A stretch of DNA of 64,000 bases from an uncultured SAR86 cluster bacterium (GTDB lineage Bacteria > Pseudomonadota > Gammaproteobacteria > Magnimaribacterales > AG-339-G14), in the NCBI GenBank assembly GCA_902526045.1, contig CABZJI010000001.1, positions 331,900-395,899 on the forward strand. Reading direction: 5' to 3'. A program made the position numbers and the translations under genes. The notes under the pieces are model-generated. The model made no database searches, was not told the DNA's origin, and worked only from the letters and a program-made list of their open reading frames with translations. Below, one piece after another: positions 12,572 to 21,782 of the stretch; position 1 is the first letter of the stretch; each line of letters starts with the position of its first letter.

Positions 12572-13758
12572 TAAAAAGATTTAGTTACTTTTTCTAGTTT
12601 TGAAAATCCTTCTTCTATCTCCTGGTCGCTAATAATCAGAGAAGGCGCAAATCTTAAAGTGCTTTCACCATTTGCTGACACCAAAAGAAGACCTTCCTCA
12701 TAACTTCTAGCTAAGAATTCTTTTGAAGTTACTTGCTTCATATCAGCAGCAATCCACAAACCTGCAGATCTAATATCTGTAAAAAAATCATACTTCTTAG
12801 ATAAGTTTTGCAAATTATTAATAAACTTAATGGTTTTTTCCATTACTCCAGATAATAATTTTTTGTCATCAACGATATCAATTAATTTTGAGGCAACAGC
12901 ACAAGAGACTGGATTACCTCCAAATGTGCTTCCGTGAGTTCCGGGCTGCATACAATTAGCAATATCAGATGTAGTAATTGTTGCAGCAATAGGCAAACCA
13001 CCTCCAAGCCCTTTCGCTAATGTAAGTATGTCTGGCGTCACTCCGTAACCTTGATAAGCAAATAAAGTTCCTGTTCTACCAATTCCGCTTTGAACTTCAT
13101 CAAAAATAAGAAGAATATTATTTTCACTGCAAATATTTCTGACCACCTCAATGAAATCATTTTGTGCACTGATGACTCCCGCTTCACCTTGAATTAGTTC
13201 AACTATTATTGCTGCAGTTTTGTTAGATATTTTCTTCTTAACATCTTCAATATTATTGAATTCAGCTTTTATAAATCCTTCTGGTAATGGACCAAAGCCA
13301 GTTTGATGAAATTCTGAATCTCCTAAAGTTATATTTGCAAGAGATCTTCCATGAAATGAATTCGTAAAAGATAAGATCTCAAATTTTTCATCATCACCTT
13401 TTTCAAAAAAATATTTTCTAGCTAATTTAATTGCAGCTTCATTTGCTTCATTACCCGAGTTGCTAAAAAGAACCTTGTCAGCAAAACTTTTTGAAGCTAT
13501 TTTTTGACCTAGTTCTTTTGCAGGTTTGCTTAGAAGATAATTACTTACATGCCAAAGTTTTTTTGATTGTTCTTCCATGGATTTAATGAGATCAGGATGA
13601 CAATGGCCCAAAGAAGTAACTGCTATACCTCCACCAAAATCAATATACTCTTTTCCATTTTCATCCCAAAGTCTTGAACCTGAAGCTTTCTCTGGAACCA
13701 AGTCTGGAAAGGAATAATTTGGCATCATTGCCGATCTATTATTAGAACTAATATCCAT
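12568..13758 (-). CDS. argD: Acetylornithine/succinyldiaminopimelate-type aminotransferase
   Basis: PLP-dependent class III aminotransferase, expected to make N-acetylornithine in arginine synthesis and possibly succinyl-DAP in lysine synthesis. The 396 residues include the N-terminal motif [28 protein letters not shown] (phosphate site, about residues 99-114), the PLP-pyridine Asp220 in [13 protein letters not shown] and the Schiff-base Lys249 in [11 protein letters not shown]. The ORF begins with ATG at 13758. The family also holds AstC-type catabolic enzymes; the argJ gene at the far end of the window supports a biosynthetic role but is not linked. It is convergent with parC. Confidence 0.88.
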   Translation of the reverse strand: MDISSNNRSAMMPNYSFPDLVPEKASGSRLWDENGKEYIDFGGGIAVTSLGHCHPDLIKSMEEQSKKLWHVSNYLLSKPAKELGQKIASKSFADKVLFSNSGNEANEAAIKLARKYFFEKGDDEKFEILSFTNSFHGRSLANITLGDSEFHQTGFGPLPEGFIKAEFNNIEDVKKKISNKTAAIIVELIQGEAGVISAQNDFIEVVRNICSENNILLIFDEVQSGIGRTGTLFAYQGYGVTPDILTLAKGLGGGLPIAATITTSDIANCMQPGTHGSTFGGNPVSCAVASKLIDIVDDKKLLSGVMEKTIKFINNLQNLSKKYDFFTDIRSAGLWIAADMKQVTSKEFLARSYEEGLLLVSANGESTLRFAPSLIISDQEIEEGFSKLEKVTKSFY

Positions 13759-13828
13759 TTATAAATTTATTTTTAATTAAAATTGGCATAATTGTAAGCC
13801 TTAATAAGTAATATTCAATTTAACTCTT

Positions 13829-14329
13829 ATGATTATTTCTGAAAAGATTGATGCTAATAACAGTTTTCAAATAACGCTTTCCCCAAATAATTCATTATCT
13901 TGGGGTGGTAATCTGTTATTTTTGTTTTTCGTTTCATTTCCAATTTTAGTTATAGCCATAACTTTTGCCGTTGCGGGCGCACCGATTATCTTGCCTTTTG
14001 CCGGGCTAGAAATTCTAGTGGTTACAATAGCTATTTGGTACATATCCAAAAGAAATAATAGACAAGAAGTTATAAAACTTTCTTTTGATAAATTAATAAT
14101 TGAAAAAGGTATTAAAAAACCTGAAATATTTAAAGAATTGATACGACAGTGGTCATATGTATTTATCGAAAGACCATCTCATCGATGGTACCCATTACAG
14201 ATTGTTATTTCATCAAAAGGAGAGAAGATTCCTGTTGGCGAATTTTTAACAGATGAAGAAAAAGAAGAATTAATCGAAATGCTTCAGTCGCACATCGAAG
14301 ATTTGCGCGTGAAAGAATTTAAAAACTAG
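13829..14329 (+). CDS. DUF2244 family membrane protein
   Basis: Protein of 166 residues matching the DUF2244 pattern: a short N-terminal segment, two closely spaced hydrophobic helices (about residues 28-48 and 51-70), then a soluble C-terminal half. It is probably an inner-membrane protein. No function is known for the family. It is convergent with the acyl-CoA dehydrogenase (4 bp overlap) and 70 bp from the divergent argD start. The short sequence between them is AT-rich and could hold both promoters. Confidence 0.7.
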   Translation: MIISEKIDANNSFQITLSPNNSLSWGGNLLFLFFVSFPILVIAITFAVAGAPIILPFAGLEILVVTIAIWYISKRNNRQEVIKLSFDKLIIEKGIKKPEIFKELIRQWSYVFIERPSHRWYPLQIVISSKGEKIPVGEFLTDEEKEELIEMLQSHIEDLRVKEFKN

Positions 14330-15489
14330 TTTCTCTGATTAAATCTTCTGCCGATCATTGCTGATGCAATGTTTATCTTTTGGATATCGATTGTTCCTCC
14401 GGCGATGCCCCAGCCAAATGCATCTCTTACTCTTCTTTCCATTCCGTATTCTTTGTTATAACCGTAACCACCCATTAATTGCATGGCTGTTGTTGTTACC
14501 TCTCTAGATATTTCATTGGAAAAACATTTTGCAGTGCTTGATTCAAGAATATCAGGTAAACCATTTTGAGCATTAAAAGCTGCCTTATGAATAAGAAGTC
14601 TTGAAGCTTCAACTTTCATTAACATGTCGGCAAGCTTGATTTGCACCGCTTGAAAATCAACTAAAGGCTTCCCAAATTGTTCTCTTTCTTGAACATAATT
14701 TGTTACGTATTCTAAAGCTGCAGATGCCTGAGCAAGAGCCATTGTGGCATTTCCACATCTCTCGAGATCAAAAGTTTCCATGAGCTTTTTAAATCCATCC
14801 TCAGGTTCTACTAATAGATTTTCAATAGGAACTTCAACATTATCAAAATATATATCCGCAGAAGGAATACCTCTAAAGCCCATCAATGACTCGCTATTTC
14901 CAAAGGTTAGTCCATCTCTCTCGAGCTCGACATACACCGCACCGATTCCTTTTGCAGCAGGAGCATCCGACATTCTTGCGTAAACAACATAGCCATCCGA
15001 GTGACCCGCACCAGAACACCATCTTTTGGTTCCATTAATAAGAATTTTGTTACCTTTGATTTCTGCCTTCGTTTTTAAATCTGACAATGCTGTGCCAGCC
15101 CCCGGCTCTGACATGCTCACAGCAACAACCTTTTCTCCTTTACATACTGCTGGAAGAATTTTTTCTTTTAGTTCAGGAGTTCCAAAATGTTGAATAGATT
15201 TTATTGGACCTGCATTAGCTTCAAAAACAGGCCATCCTATTGCAGACGAAATCTTTCCAAATTCTTCTAAAATAATTAAAGCTTCAAGATTACCTAGTCC
15301 TTGCCCGCCGTATTCCTCAGGAGTATTGATGCCAAGAAATCCCATTTCACCTATTCTGGCTAAAACTTCTTTTGGCACAGGACTGCCTGAATCTTCTAAT
15401 TCTACGGCAATGCCAGTTAATTCATTCTGAGCAAAATTTCTCGCAGCTTCTTTAAGCTCAATTTGTTCTTCAGTTAAATTAAAATCCAT
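14326..15489 (-). CDS. Acyl-CoA dehydrogenase
   Basis: FAD-dependent enzyme forming a trans-2-enoyl-CoA from an acyl-CoA. The 387 residues show the family signatures: AVSMSEPGAGTALSDLKT (FAD-binding, about residues 121-138), KRWCSGAGHSDGYVV, the QFGKPLVDFQAVQ helix and a C-terminal LMGGYGYNKEYGMER segment. Substrate chain type cannot be read from sequence. It has one of the clearer Shine-Dalgarno sequences of the window (GAGGA eight bases before the ATG). It is divergent from a hotdog thioesterase, which suggests linked acyl-CoA metabolism. Confidence 0.93.
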   Translation of the reverse strand: MDFNLTEEQIELKEAARNFAQNELTGIAVELEDSGSPVPKEVLARIGEMGFLGINTPEEYGGQGLGNLEALIILEEFGKISSAIGWPVFEANAGPIKSIQHFGTPELKEKILPAVCKGEKVVAVSMSEPGAGTALSDLKTKAEIKGNKILINGTKRWCSGAGHSDGYVVYARMSDAPAAKGIGAVYVELERDGLTFGNSESLMGFRGIPSADIYFDNVEVPIENLLVEPEDGFKKLMETFDLERCGNATMALAQASAALEYVTNYVQEREQFGKPLVDFQAVQIKLADMLMKVEASRLLIHKAAFNAQNGLPDILESSTAKCFSNEISREVTTTAMQLMGGYGYNKEYGMERRVRDAFGWGIAGGTIDIQKINIASAMIGRRFNQRN

Positions 15490-15514
15490 ATAAATTTCCT
15501 CTAATTTTTAAGGT

Positions 15515-15520
15515 TAAAAT
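15515..15520 (+). promoter_or_regulatory. Candidate -10 box for the thioesterase gene
   Basis: TAAAAT ends 7 bases before the thioesterase ATG, the same layout as at thiC and close to that of coaD and mpl. No good -35 is visible. It falls in the 38 bp divergent spacer shared with the acyl-CoA dehydrogenase. Confidence 0.3.
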
Positions 15521-15527
15521 AGTTTAT

Positions 15528-15947
15528 ATGAGTTCAAATAAAAATTCCTATCCTATTCCCGATGGATATAAAGAAATTGAGTTTCAGACAGAACATCACA
15601 TTGACCACATAGGTAAGGGATTTCATAAAAAAGATGCTGAAGGAAATCTAATTATGGCTTTTTATGTGAAGCCTGAAAACGGTAATTCTGGTGGAGTCGC
15701 TCACGGTGGAATGTTGATGAGTATTGCAGATTATTCTTTGTGCTCAGCTGCTATGGAATCAAGAGAGAAATATGTAGCAACAATTAGTTTTAGATCAGAA
15801 TTCATATCTGGAGCAAAAATAGGAACATTATTGGAAGTTCATACCAAAATTTCAAAACATACCAAATCTTTAGTATTTGGTGGTGGAATAATAATGTCAG
15901 AAGAAAAAAAGATTATGAACTTTTCAGGCGTGGTAAAAAAAATATAA
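15528..15947 (+). CDS. PaaI/YdiI-type hotdog-fold thioesterase
   Basis: Small thioesterase of 139 residues, the usual hotdog length. The motif GGVAHGGMLMSIADYSLCSAA-type segment (about residues 53-73) is the PaaI-family active-site helix, with HGG and the acidic residue in ADY. The C-terminal strand VFGGGIIMSEEKKIMNFSG is typical. It probably hydrolyses acyl-CoA or aryl-CoA esters in the cytoplasm; the specific substrate is unknown. It is divergent from the acyl-CoA dehydrogenase (38 bp apart). Confidence 0.85.
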   Translation: MSSNKNSYPIPDGYKEIEFQTEHHIDHIGKGFHKKDAEGNLIMAFYVKPENGNSGGVAHGGMLMSIADYSLCSAAMESREKYVATISFRSEFISGAKIGTLLEVHTKISKHTKSLVFGGGIIMSEEKKIMNFSGVVKKI

Positions 15948-15957
15948 ATATAAAAAA

Positions 15958-17199
15958 TTAAGTTAACTTCTTTATAAGAACATTTTTTAATTGAGCTACA
16001 ACAGGAATTCCATTTTTAAATTCTATTGGAGTTTCTCCTTGAATAAGGGGAGATAGGTAATCTATTCCTTTACTTGTTATCATGAAACCATCTTTCGAGA
16101 TATAGCCTTTGGGAAGAGTTTTCTCTACATTTGCAACTTTACTTAGTGAGGCTGATTCTATTTTCCACTTGTAAGGTTTATTGCTTAATCTCTTGATGAT
16201 AGGCATAACTGCATTTTTTCCAGCTAGAGCGAATTCAACTGCTTTTTTACCTACAGCATAAGCTTGATCAAGGTCTGTTTTCGACGAAATATGTCTTGCT
16301 GATCTTTGAAGGTAATCTGACACCGCCCAATGATTTTTAAGGCCGATAGAAGAAATCATTTGTGCCAACACAGGAGCAACTCCTCCTAATTGCTTATGAC
16401 CAAATGCATCGCTTTGACCTGAATCAGCTAAAAAAATTCCGTTTTTGTATCTTGTCCCTTCAGAAGCCACCACAACACAAAAGCCTTCACTAGCAATTGT
16501 CTTTTTAACTTTATCGATAAATTTCTTTTTCGCAAAAGGAACTTCTGGCATAAGAATGATATGTGGAGGGTCGGTTTCATTTTTTGAGGCTAAGGCTGAT
16601 GCTGCAGCAATCCAACCCGCATGCCTTCCCATAACCTCTAGGATAAATACCTTCGTGGAAGTTTCTGACATGCTTTTGACATCTAAACCTGCCTCAAGCG
16701 TTGATGTCGCAACGTATTTTGCAACAGAACCAAAACCTGGAGAACAATCAGTTATCGGCAGGTCGTTATCGACAGTTTTTGGAATTCCAATACAAGTTAA
16801 AGGTATTTTGAGTTCCTTGGCCATCTTTGAAACCTTAAAAGTTGTATCCTGACTATCTCCGCCACCGTTATAAAAAAAGTACTTAATATTGTGGGCTTTA
16901 AAAACCTCAAATAACCTGAGGTATTCTTTCTTTTGCTTTACTGGATCCTGAAGTTTGAATCGACAAGAACCGAAAGCTCCCCCAGGGGTTTGCCTGAGTT
17001 TGGCAATCTCAGACTTCTTTTCCTTAGATGAATCGAATAATTCTTCATTCAATGCTCCTAAGATCCCATTTTTACCGCATAGAACTTTATTTATTCTCGA
17101 GGATTTATTTGCTGTTTCAATTACACCACAAGCTGAGGCATTAATAACTGACGTCACTCCGCCTGATTGAGCATAAAAGGCATTTGCGGTCTTATTCAT
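15958..17199 (-). CDS. pfp: 6-phosphofructokinase, pyrophosphate-dependent type
   Basis: Interconverts fructose-6-phosphate and fructose-1,6-bisphosphate, probably with pyrophosphate as phosphoryl donor, which makes the step reversible. The 413-residue product is longer than ATP-PFK (about 320). It has the sugar/phosphate loop FYNGGGDSQDTT (about residues 104-115), the catalytic GIPKTVDNDLP motif, SPGFGS, and EVMGRHAGWIAA in the substrate-binding region. The PKTVDND motif favours the PPi-dependent clade. It is divergent from mpl. Confidence 0.88.
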   Translation of the reverse strand: MNKTANAFYAQSGGVTSVINASACGVIETANKSSRINKVLCGKNGILGALNEELFDSSKEKKSEIAKLRQTPGGAFGSCRFKLQDPVKQKKEYLRLFEVFKAHNIKYFFYNGGGDSQDTTFKVSKMAKELKIPLTCIGIPKTVDNDLPITDCSPGFGSVAKYVATSTLEAGLDVKSMSETSTKVFILEVMGRHAGWIAAASALASKNETDPPHIILMPEVPFAKKKFIDKVKKTIASEGFCVVVASEGTRYKNGIFLADSGQSDAFGHKQLGGVAPVLAQMISSIGLKNHWAVSDYLQRSARHISSKTDLDQAYAVGKKAVEFALAGKNAVMPIIKRLSNKPYKWKIESASLSKVANVEKTLPKGYISKDGFMITSKGIDYLSPLIQGETPIEFKNGIPVVAQLKNVLIKKLT

Positions 17200-17238
17200 A
17201 GAAATATGTTACTGAAAAACTATTGATTTGGGAAAGGG

Positions 17239-17244
17239 TATAAT
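17239..17244 (+). promoter_or_regulatory. Candidate -10 box for mpl (possible leaderless transcript)
   Basis: A perfect TATAAT sits exactly 6 bases before the mpl ATG, identical spacing to coaD. No Shine-Dalgarno is present and no clear -35 is seen. The likely transcription start would fall at the start codon. Confidence 0.4.
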
Positions 17245-17250
17245 TTCTTA

Positions 17251-18582
17251 ATGAAGATTTATATCCTCGGTATAGGCGGCACCTTCATGTCTGGCATAGC
17301 TCAGTTAGCTAAAGAGAAAGGTTTTGAAGTCCATGGATGCGACCAAAAACTTTATCATCCAATGGATAAAGTATTGCAAAGGGCGTCAATAAAAGTAGAA
17401 GAGGGATACGACGAAAAGAATCTTCCTTCAAATATTGATATTTTTGTCATCGGTAACGTCATATCTAGAGGTAATCCTTTAATGGAGTATATTTTGACCA
17501 AAGGCTTCAGATATTGTTCAGGGCCTGATTTCCTTCATGAGCACATTCTAAGGAATAAACATGTGATTGCGGTAAGTGGCACGCATGGCAAAACATCAGT
17601 TTCTGCAATGACCTCAAAAATATTTTTAGATCAAAAGCCAGAAACTGGATACTTGATTGCAGGCGAAACTAAAGATTTTCCAAGTTCTTCAAGATTGGGC
17701 TCTGGAGATTTTTTTATTCTTGAAGCAGATGAGTATGATTCGGCATTTTTTGATAAAAGATCCAAATTTATTCATTACAGACCAAAAACCTTACTCATTA
17801 ATAATTTGGAGTTCGATCATGCTGACATTTTTAATGACCTTTTTGATATTCAAAAACAATATTCTCAATTATTGAGAACTCTGGCCTCAGATGCTTGCGT
17901 GATCTATCCCAATTCTGATTTAAATATAGAAGCACTTTTTAAGGAGGATTTTTTCAGCAAATCCAGAACCTTTTCTTTTGGACAGGATGACATAATGCTT
18001 TCCCAATTAAATAAAGATGGTTCAAAATTTGAGGTCTCTAGACCAGATGATTCTTTTGGCGAGGTAAATTGGGAGCTAATAGGAGAGCATAACTTAAGCA
18101 ATGCTTTAGCATCATTAACGATAGCCGACGAGTTGGGTCTTGACCTATCGAAAGCTGTAAAATCTCTTTCATCTTTCAAAGGAGTTTCAAGAAGAATGGA
18201 GCTTTTATTTTCCAATGATGATATTCATATATACGATGATTTCGCTCATCATCCGACGGCAATAAAAAAGACATTAGAGGGCTTGAGGAATAGAGTTGGC
18301 TTAGATCCTATTCATTGCTTGTTAGAAATGAGATCTAACACAATGTCAGGAGGTTTTCATGATAATGAAATACCCAGCGCTGTGGAGAAAGCTGACTTTG
18401 TACATATTTTTTCTAAGAATAAATCTCAAGCATTGGGCATAGCTAAAATGGCTAAGAATATGGTTGCAGAAGATAGCGTAGATAGTTTTTTGAGTAAGTG
18501 GGAGAAAATGCCAGGACACTACGTCTGCTTCTCAAATGGTTCTTTTGATGAGGTTCATCAAAGATTAATTGAATTAATTTAG
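17251..18582 (+). CDS. mpl: UDP-N-acetylmuramate:L-alanyl-gamma-D-glutamyl-meso-diaminopimelate ligase
   Basis: Murein-recycling ligase that reattaches the L-Ala-D-Glu-meso-DAP tripeptide to UDP-MurNAc. The 443 residues are typical for Mpl. It starts with the dinucleotide-like motif ILGIGGTFMSGIAQLA, has the ATP loop VSGTHGKTS (residues 108-116), then FILEADEYDSAFFDKRSKF, the Mpl-type central motif, and YDDFAHHPTAI near residue 330. MurC is related but lacks the DEYDSAFFDKR pattern. It is convergent with the carotenoid oxygenase (4 bp overlap). Confidence 0.94.
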   Translation: MKIYILGIGGTFMSGIAQLAKEKGFEVHGCDQKLYHPMDKVLQRASIKVEEGYDEKNLPSNIDIFVIGNVISRGNPLMEYILTKGFRYCSGPDFLHEHILRNKHVIAVSGTHGKTSVSAMTSKIFLDQKPETGYLIAGETKDFPSSSRLGSGDFFILEADEYDSAFFDKRSKFIHYRPKTLLINNLEFDHADIFNDLFDIQKQYSQLLRTLASDACVIYPNSDLNIEALFKEDFFSKSRTFSFGQDDIMLSQLNKDGSKFEVSRPDDSFGEVNWELIGEHNLSNALASLTIADELGLDLSKAVKSLSSFKGVSRRMELLFSNDDIHIYDDFAHHPTAIKKTLEGLRNRVGLDPIHCLLEMRSNTMSGGFHDNEIPSAVEKADFVHIFSKNKSQALGIAKMAKNMVAEDSVDSFLSKWEKMPGHYVCFSNGSFDEVHQRLIELI

Positions 18583-19871
18583 TCTAAGTCAATCCAACTT
18601 CCATGAAAGCCAAAAGGCACTCTCTGTGGAAGGGAGACAGTAGCTAGAGGTTCGTCTGAAAAATTATTTGCATCAATGATCACGAATTCACTCGAGTCAG
18701 AAGTTTTATCGTAAACGAAACCTACAACAAAGCCATCATCCTCACTGACAGCATTTTTCTTTGGAATAAAAACAGGCTCAGCGGCTTGTTTGTTTTCTCC
18801 TAAAAAATTCTCCTTAGTCTGATCTTTAAAAAAGTCCCTTTTAAAAAATCTATTTAAATTGCCATCATTAAGCATGTACCCAAACTGATGCTCTTGACCA
18901 TCAAGATCAGGATGTACCCTCGAGAATTCCATGGATCTATCATCTAGCATAGTTTCTTTGCATGTTTTCTTTTCAATGTTTATAACCCATCTAGTTAGAA
19001 ATGGCTTGTGACCCATGGGCAAAGGATTTTCAAAATCAAACAGTCTATCGTAACGGCAAAAATCAAGAATTACTTCGCCAGCCTCATTTTCATAAGAATT
19101 AACAATGTGAAATAAAAAACCTTTTGGAACATCTATCCAGGTTATTTCATCTGAATGTCTGGACTGTAAACCGACTCTTGAATTATGATTCTCATCCCAA
19201 ATCACCGGATAGTCGCCAGAAGTTGCTTTATTTTTTTCATCTCTCCTGCCTAAATTAAAGGTTGCAGGCAGATCAAAAACTAAAATATAGTTTTCCGTGA
19301 TTGCACAATCATGAACCATTGGACGACTTGAAAGATTTATAATTTGATCTTTTGTTTGTTTTCCATTTTTATCAATCACTACATAGTGAACTTGTTCCTT
19401 TCCTTTTAAATATTCATTAAAGTCATAACTGATGGCATGCATCTCTCCAGATTTACTATCAATTTTTGGGTGTGCAGTGAATCTTTTGTTCTGCGCAGAA
19501 GGAAAGGGCTCATCATCTAGGAAGTTCATTTCTTCATCCATAATAACTGGAGCAAGACCGCCTTCCACAAGAGCGTATATTTTATTTCCATGTTTCATGA
19601 CGTGAGTATTTGGACCAAATCCATTAGGGGAGGTGACAAATTTATTTCGGTACCAAAGTGCCTGACCGTTTTCAAGCCTCAGCCCATGAATCATGCCATC
19701 GCCAAAAAAAGGATGATAATTATCCTCATCAAATTTTTTAGGATTTGGACCGTTTCTGAGAAATAATCCAGCTAATTCCTTTGGGATCTCTCCTGATACT
19801 TTCAGGTTTTCAGCCAAAGTCTCTTCAACAGGATGCCAATTACCGTCTAAAAATTTATTTCTACTTTTCAT
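18579..19871 (-). CDS. Carotenoid cleavage oxygenase family protein (RPE65 superfamily)
   Basis: Non-heme iron oxygenase that cleaves a conjugated double bond in a carotenoid, apocarotenoid or stilbene-like substrate. The 430-residue protein has the N-terminal GLFLRNGPNP motif, followed by FFGDGMIHG, and the four histidines expected to bind Fe2+: His134 (TAHPKID), His187 (VHDCAI), His255 (FHIVNSY) and His423 (FGFHGSW). No signal peptide is visible. It overlaps the upstream dedA gene by 11 bp, so they are probably co-transcribed. In a proteorhodopsin-bearing marine bacterium this could act on an apocarotenoid, but the usual bacterial retinal-forming enzyme (Blh) is a different family; the substrate here is unknown. 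No carotenoid synthesis genes are nearby. Confidence 0.88.
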   Translation of the reverse strand: MKSRNKFLDGNWHPVEETLAENLKVSGEIPKELAGLFLRNGPNPKKFDEDNYHPFFGDGMIHGLRLENGQALWYRNKFVTSPNGFGPNTHVMKHGNKIYALVEGGLAPVIMDEEMNFLDDEPFPSAQNKRFTAHPKIDSKSGEMHAISYDFNEYLKGKEQVHYVVIDKNGKQTKDQIINLSSRPMVHDCAITENYILVFDLPATFNLGRRDEKNKATSGDYPVIWDENHNSRVGLQSRHSDEITWIDVPKGFLFHIVNSYENEAGEVILDFCRYDRLFDFENPLPMGHKPFLTRWVINIEKKTCKETMLDDRSMEFSRVHPDLDGQEHQFGYMLNDGNLNRFFKRDFFKDQTKENFLGENKQAAEPVFIPKKNAVSEDDGFVVGFVYDKTSDSSEFVIIDANNFSDEPLATVSLPQRVPFGFHGSWIDLD

Positions 19872-20475
19872 TGTTTTCTCTTGCTTGCTTCATTATTCCA
19901 AATGGATCTTTCCATATTGAATAAACAAAGATAATAACAAAAATTATACCCATACCAATTAAGAAGTTTTCTATAAACACTTCTCCCAAGAAATATCCTG
20001 ATAAAACATACAAGCCTGTCCAAATAGGTGCAGACAATATTTCAACCGGTGCAAAAATGATAAATCTCATACCCAGAGAGCCTGCAGTCATTGGTACAAG
20101 ACATCTTAAAGGTCCTAGGAACCGACCTAAAGCTACTGACAATATTCCGTACTTGCTCATAAATTGCTTGGCCTGATTAAGTTGTTTCTGGTATTGATTT
20201 GGCACCCAGGTCTCAATTCTTGTCCCAATTATCAGTCCAATTGCATAGCTAACGGTGTCGCCAATAATCATTCCTAGACTGGCATAAAACAAAATCTCAA
20301 CTGGGCCGATACCAACTGCTGCGGCTAAGGCACCAATTCCTGGCATGACCAAACTTGCTGGGATGAACAAACCAAGAATGACTATCGACTCTCCAAAAGT
20401 GAGAAGAAACATAGTGGAAGTAATCCAAGCAGGATTAGCTTGAAGAAATTCCATAATGTTACTTAGATCAAACAA
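19861..20475 (-). CDS. DedA family membrane protein
   Basis: Polytopic inner-membrane protein of 204 residues in the DedA/VTT family, members of which act as polyprenyl-phosphate or phospholipid transporters/scramblases. The family motif region is visible in the segment from FGESIVILGLFIPASLVMPG (about residues 27-46) and in GRFLGPLRCLVPMTAG (about residues 117-132), with a conserved acidic residue early and the arginine pair later. Four to five hydrophobic stretches are seen. It is upstream of, and overlapping, the carotenoid oxygenase. Confidence 0.88.
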   Translation of the reverse strand: MFDLSNIMEFLQANPAWITSTMFLLTFGESIVILGLFIPASLVMPGIGALAAAVGIGPVEILFYASLGMIIGDTVSYAIGLIIGTRIETWVPNQYQKQLNQAKQFMSKYGILSVALGRFLGPLRCLVPMTAGSLGMRFIIFAPVEILSAPIWTGLYVLSGYFLGEVFIENFLIGMGIIFVIIFVYSIWKDPFGIMKQARENNEK

Positions 20476-20506
20476 AATATCCTTCTAGAAATAATTAAAT
20501 CCATAG

Positions 20507-20512
20507 CATAAT
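20507..20512 (+). promoter_or_regulatory. Candidate -10 box for proA
   Basis: CATAAT ends 7 bases before the proA ATG. It matches the spacing seen before coaD, mpl, thiC and the thioesterase. No -35 or Shine-Dalgarno is clear, and the match may be chance. Confidence 0.28.
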
Positions 20513-20519
20513 AACCCAT

Positions 20520-21782
20520 ATGATGAATCAAAAGTTTAAGAAAGAGCTAAATAATCTAGGAGCTAAAGCAAAAGATGCAAAGGAATTCTTGCTTAATTCG
20601 TCTGTGGACACACGGAATGATGCATTAAAATTTGCCTGCGAGGAAATTCATAAAAACAGATCTGATCTTTTCAAAGAAAACGAAAAAGATTTAGAAGAGG
20701 CAAAAAAGATGGCCTTGCAAAATAGCTTCATTGATCGACTTGAGCTTAACGAAAAGAGAGTAGACTCAATGATAGATGGCCTCAATAAGGTCATAAACCT
20801 AAACGATCCTATTGGAGAATTAGAAGAAATGAATCCTTCTCCTTCAGGATTCAAAGTTAGCAAGATGAGAGTACCGCTAGGCACAATAGGAATCATCTAT
20901 GAATCAAGACCAAATGTCACAGCTGATGCCTCGGCTCTGTGCATCAAATCAGGAAACGCATCAATTTTAAGAGGCGGATCTGAGGCCGTTCGTTCAAACA
21001 ATCACATTGTTACGCAAGTAAGGAAAGGACTTACAAAAGCAAAATTGCCTGAAGGCAGCGTTCAATTAATTCAAAATCAAGATCGAGACTTGGTTAAAGA
21101 ATTCATCAAATTTGATGACTGCATTGATTTGATTATACCGAGAGGAGGATCTAGTTTGGTGAGACTAATTGCTGCTGAGTCAAAAGTTCCAATACTCAAG
21201 CATTTTGAGGGATTGTGTCATATATTCGTTGACTCAGAAGCCGATGAAGAGTTGGCTCAAAAAGTTGTAAGCAATGCTAAATCTTATAGATATGGCATTT
21301 GCGGAGCTATGGAAACCCTTCTAGTCTCTGAAGATATTGCCCAAAAATTCATACCGAATATAGTAAACGAATTTAATGAGCAAGGTGTTGAAGTAAGAGC
21401 ATGCAGCCAAACCCTAAACATTACCTCAGCTAACACAGCTACTGAAGAAGATTGGTCAACAGAATATTTAGAACCAATTATTTCAATTAAGATCGTCAAA
21501 GGCTTAGACGAAGCTATAAGACACATTAATGATTATGGCTCTGGTCATACCGATAGCATCGTCACTGAAAACCAAGAAAAGAAAGAAAAATTTTTCAAGT
21601 TAGTCGACTCAAGCTCTGTCATGCATAATCTACCAACTTGTTATGCTGATGGATTCGAATACGGTCTGGGAGCTGAAGTAGGAATATCCACAGATAAACT
21701 CCATGCTAGGGGCCCTGTAGGATTGAATGGTTTAACAACTCAAAAATTTATTTTGGAAGGAAGAGGCCAAATTAGATCTTGA
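20520..21782 (+). CDS. proA: Gamma-glutamyl phosphate reductase
   Basis: Reduces gamma-glutamyl phosphate to glutamate semialdehyde in proline synthesis. The 420 residues are standard. The family signatures PLGTIGIIYESRPNVT (about residues 118-133), the LIIPRGG segment, and the active-site cysteine in RYGICGAMETLLV (about residue 260) are present. Two successive ATG codons are available at the start. It heads a conserved gammaproteobacterial run, proA-nadD-rsfS-mrdA-mrdB, with nadD overlapping its stop by 4 bp. proB is not in the window. Confidence 0.96.
   Translation: MMNQKFKKELNNLGAKAKDAKEFLLNSSVDTRNDALKFACEEIHKNRSDLFKENEKDLEEAKKMALQNSFIDRLELNEKRVDSMIDGLNKVINLNDPIGELEEMNPSPSGFKVSKMRVPLGTIGIIYESRPNVTADASALCIKSGNASILRGGSEAVRSNNHIVTQVRKGLTKAKLPEGSVQLIQNQDRDLVKEFIKFDDCIDLIIPRGGSSLVRLIAAESKVPILKHFEGLCHIFVDSEADEELAQKVVSNAKSYRYGICGAMETLLVSEDIAQKFIPNIVNEFNEQGVEVRACSQTLNITSANTATEEDWSTEYLEPIISIKIVKGLDEAIRHINDYGSGHTDSIVTENQEKKEKFFKLVDSSSVMHNLPTCYADGFEYGLGAEVGISTDKLHARGPVGLNGLTTQKFILEGRGQIRS

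Noticed and set aside
16445..16852. A 135-codon plus-strand reading frame opposite pfp
   Set aside because: It lies entirely antisense to the well-supported phosphofructokinase and has no recognisable motifs or start signal. The same applies to other antisense frames over rho, proA, ilvD and leuS.
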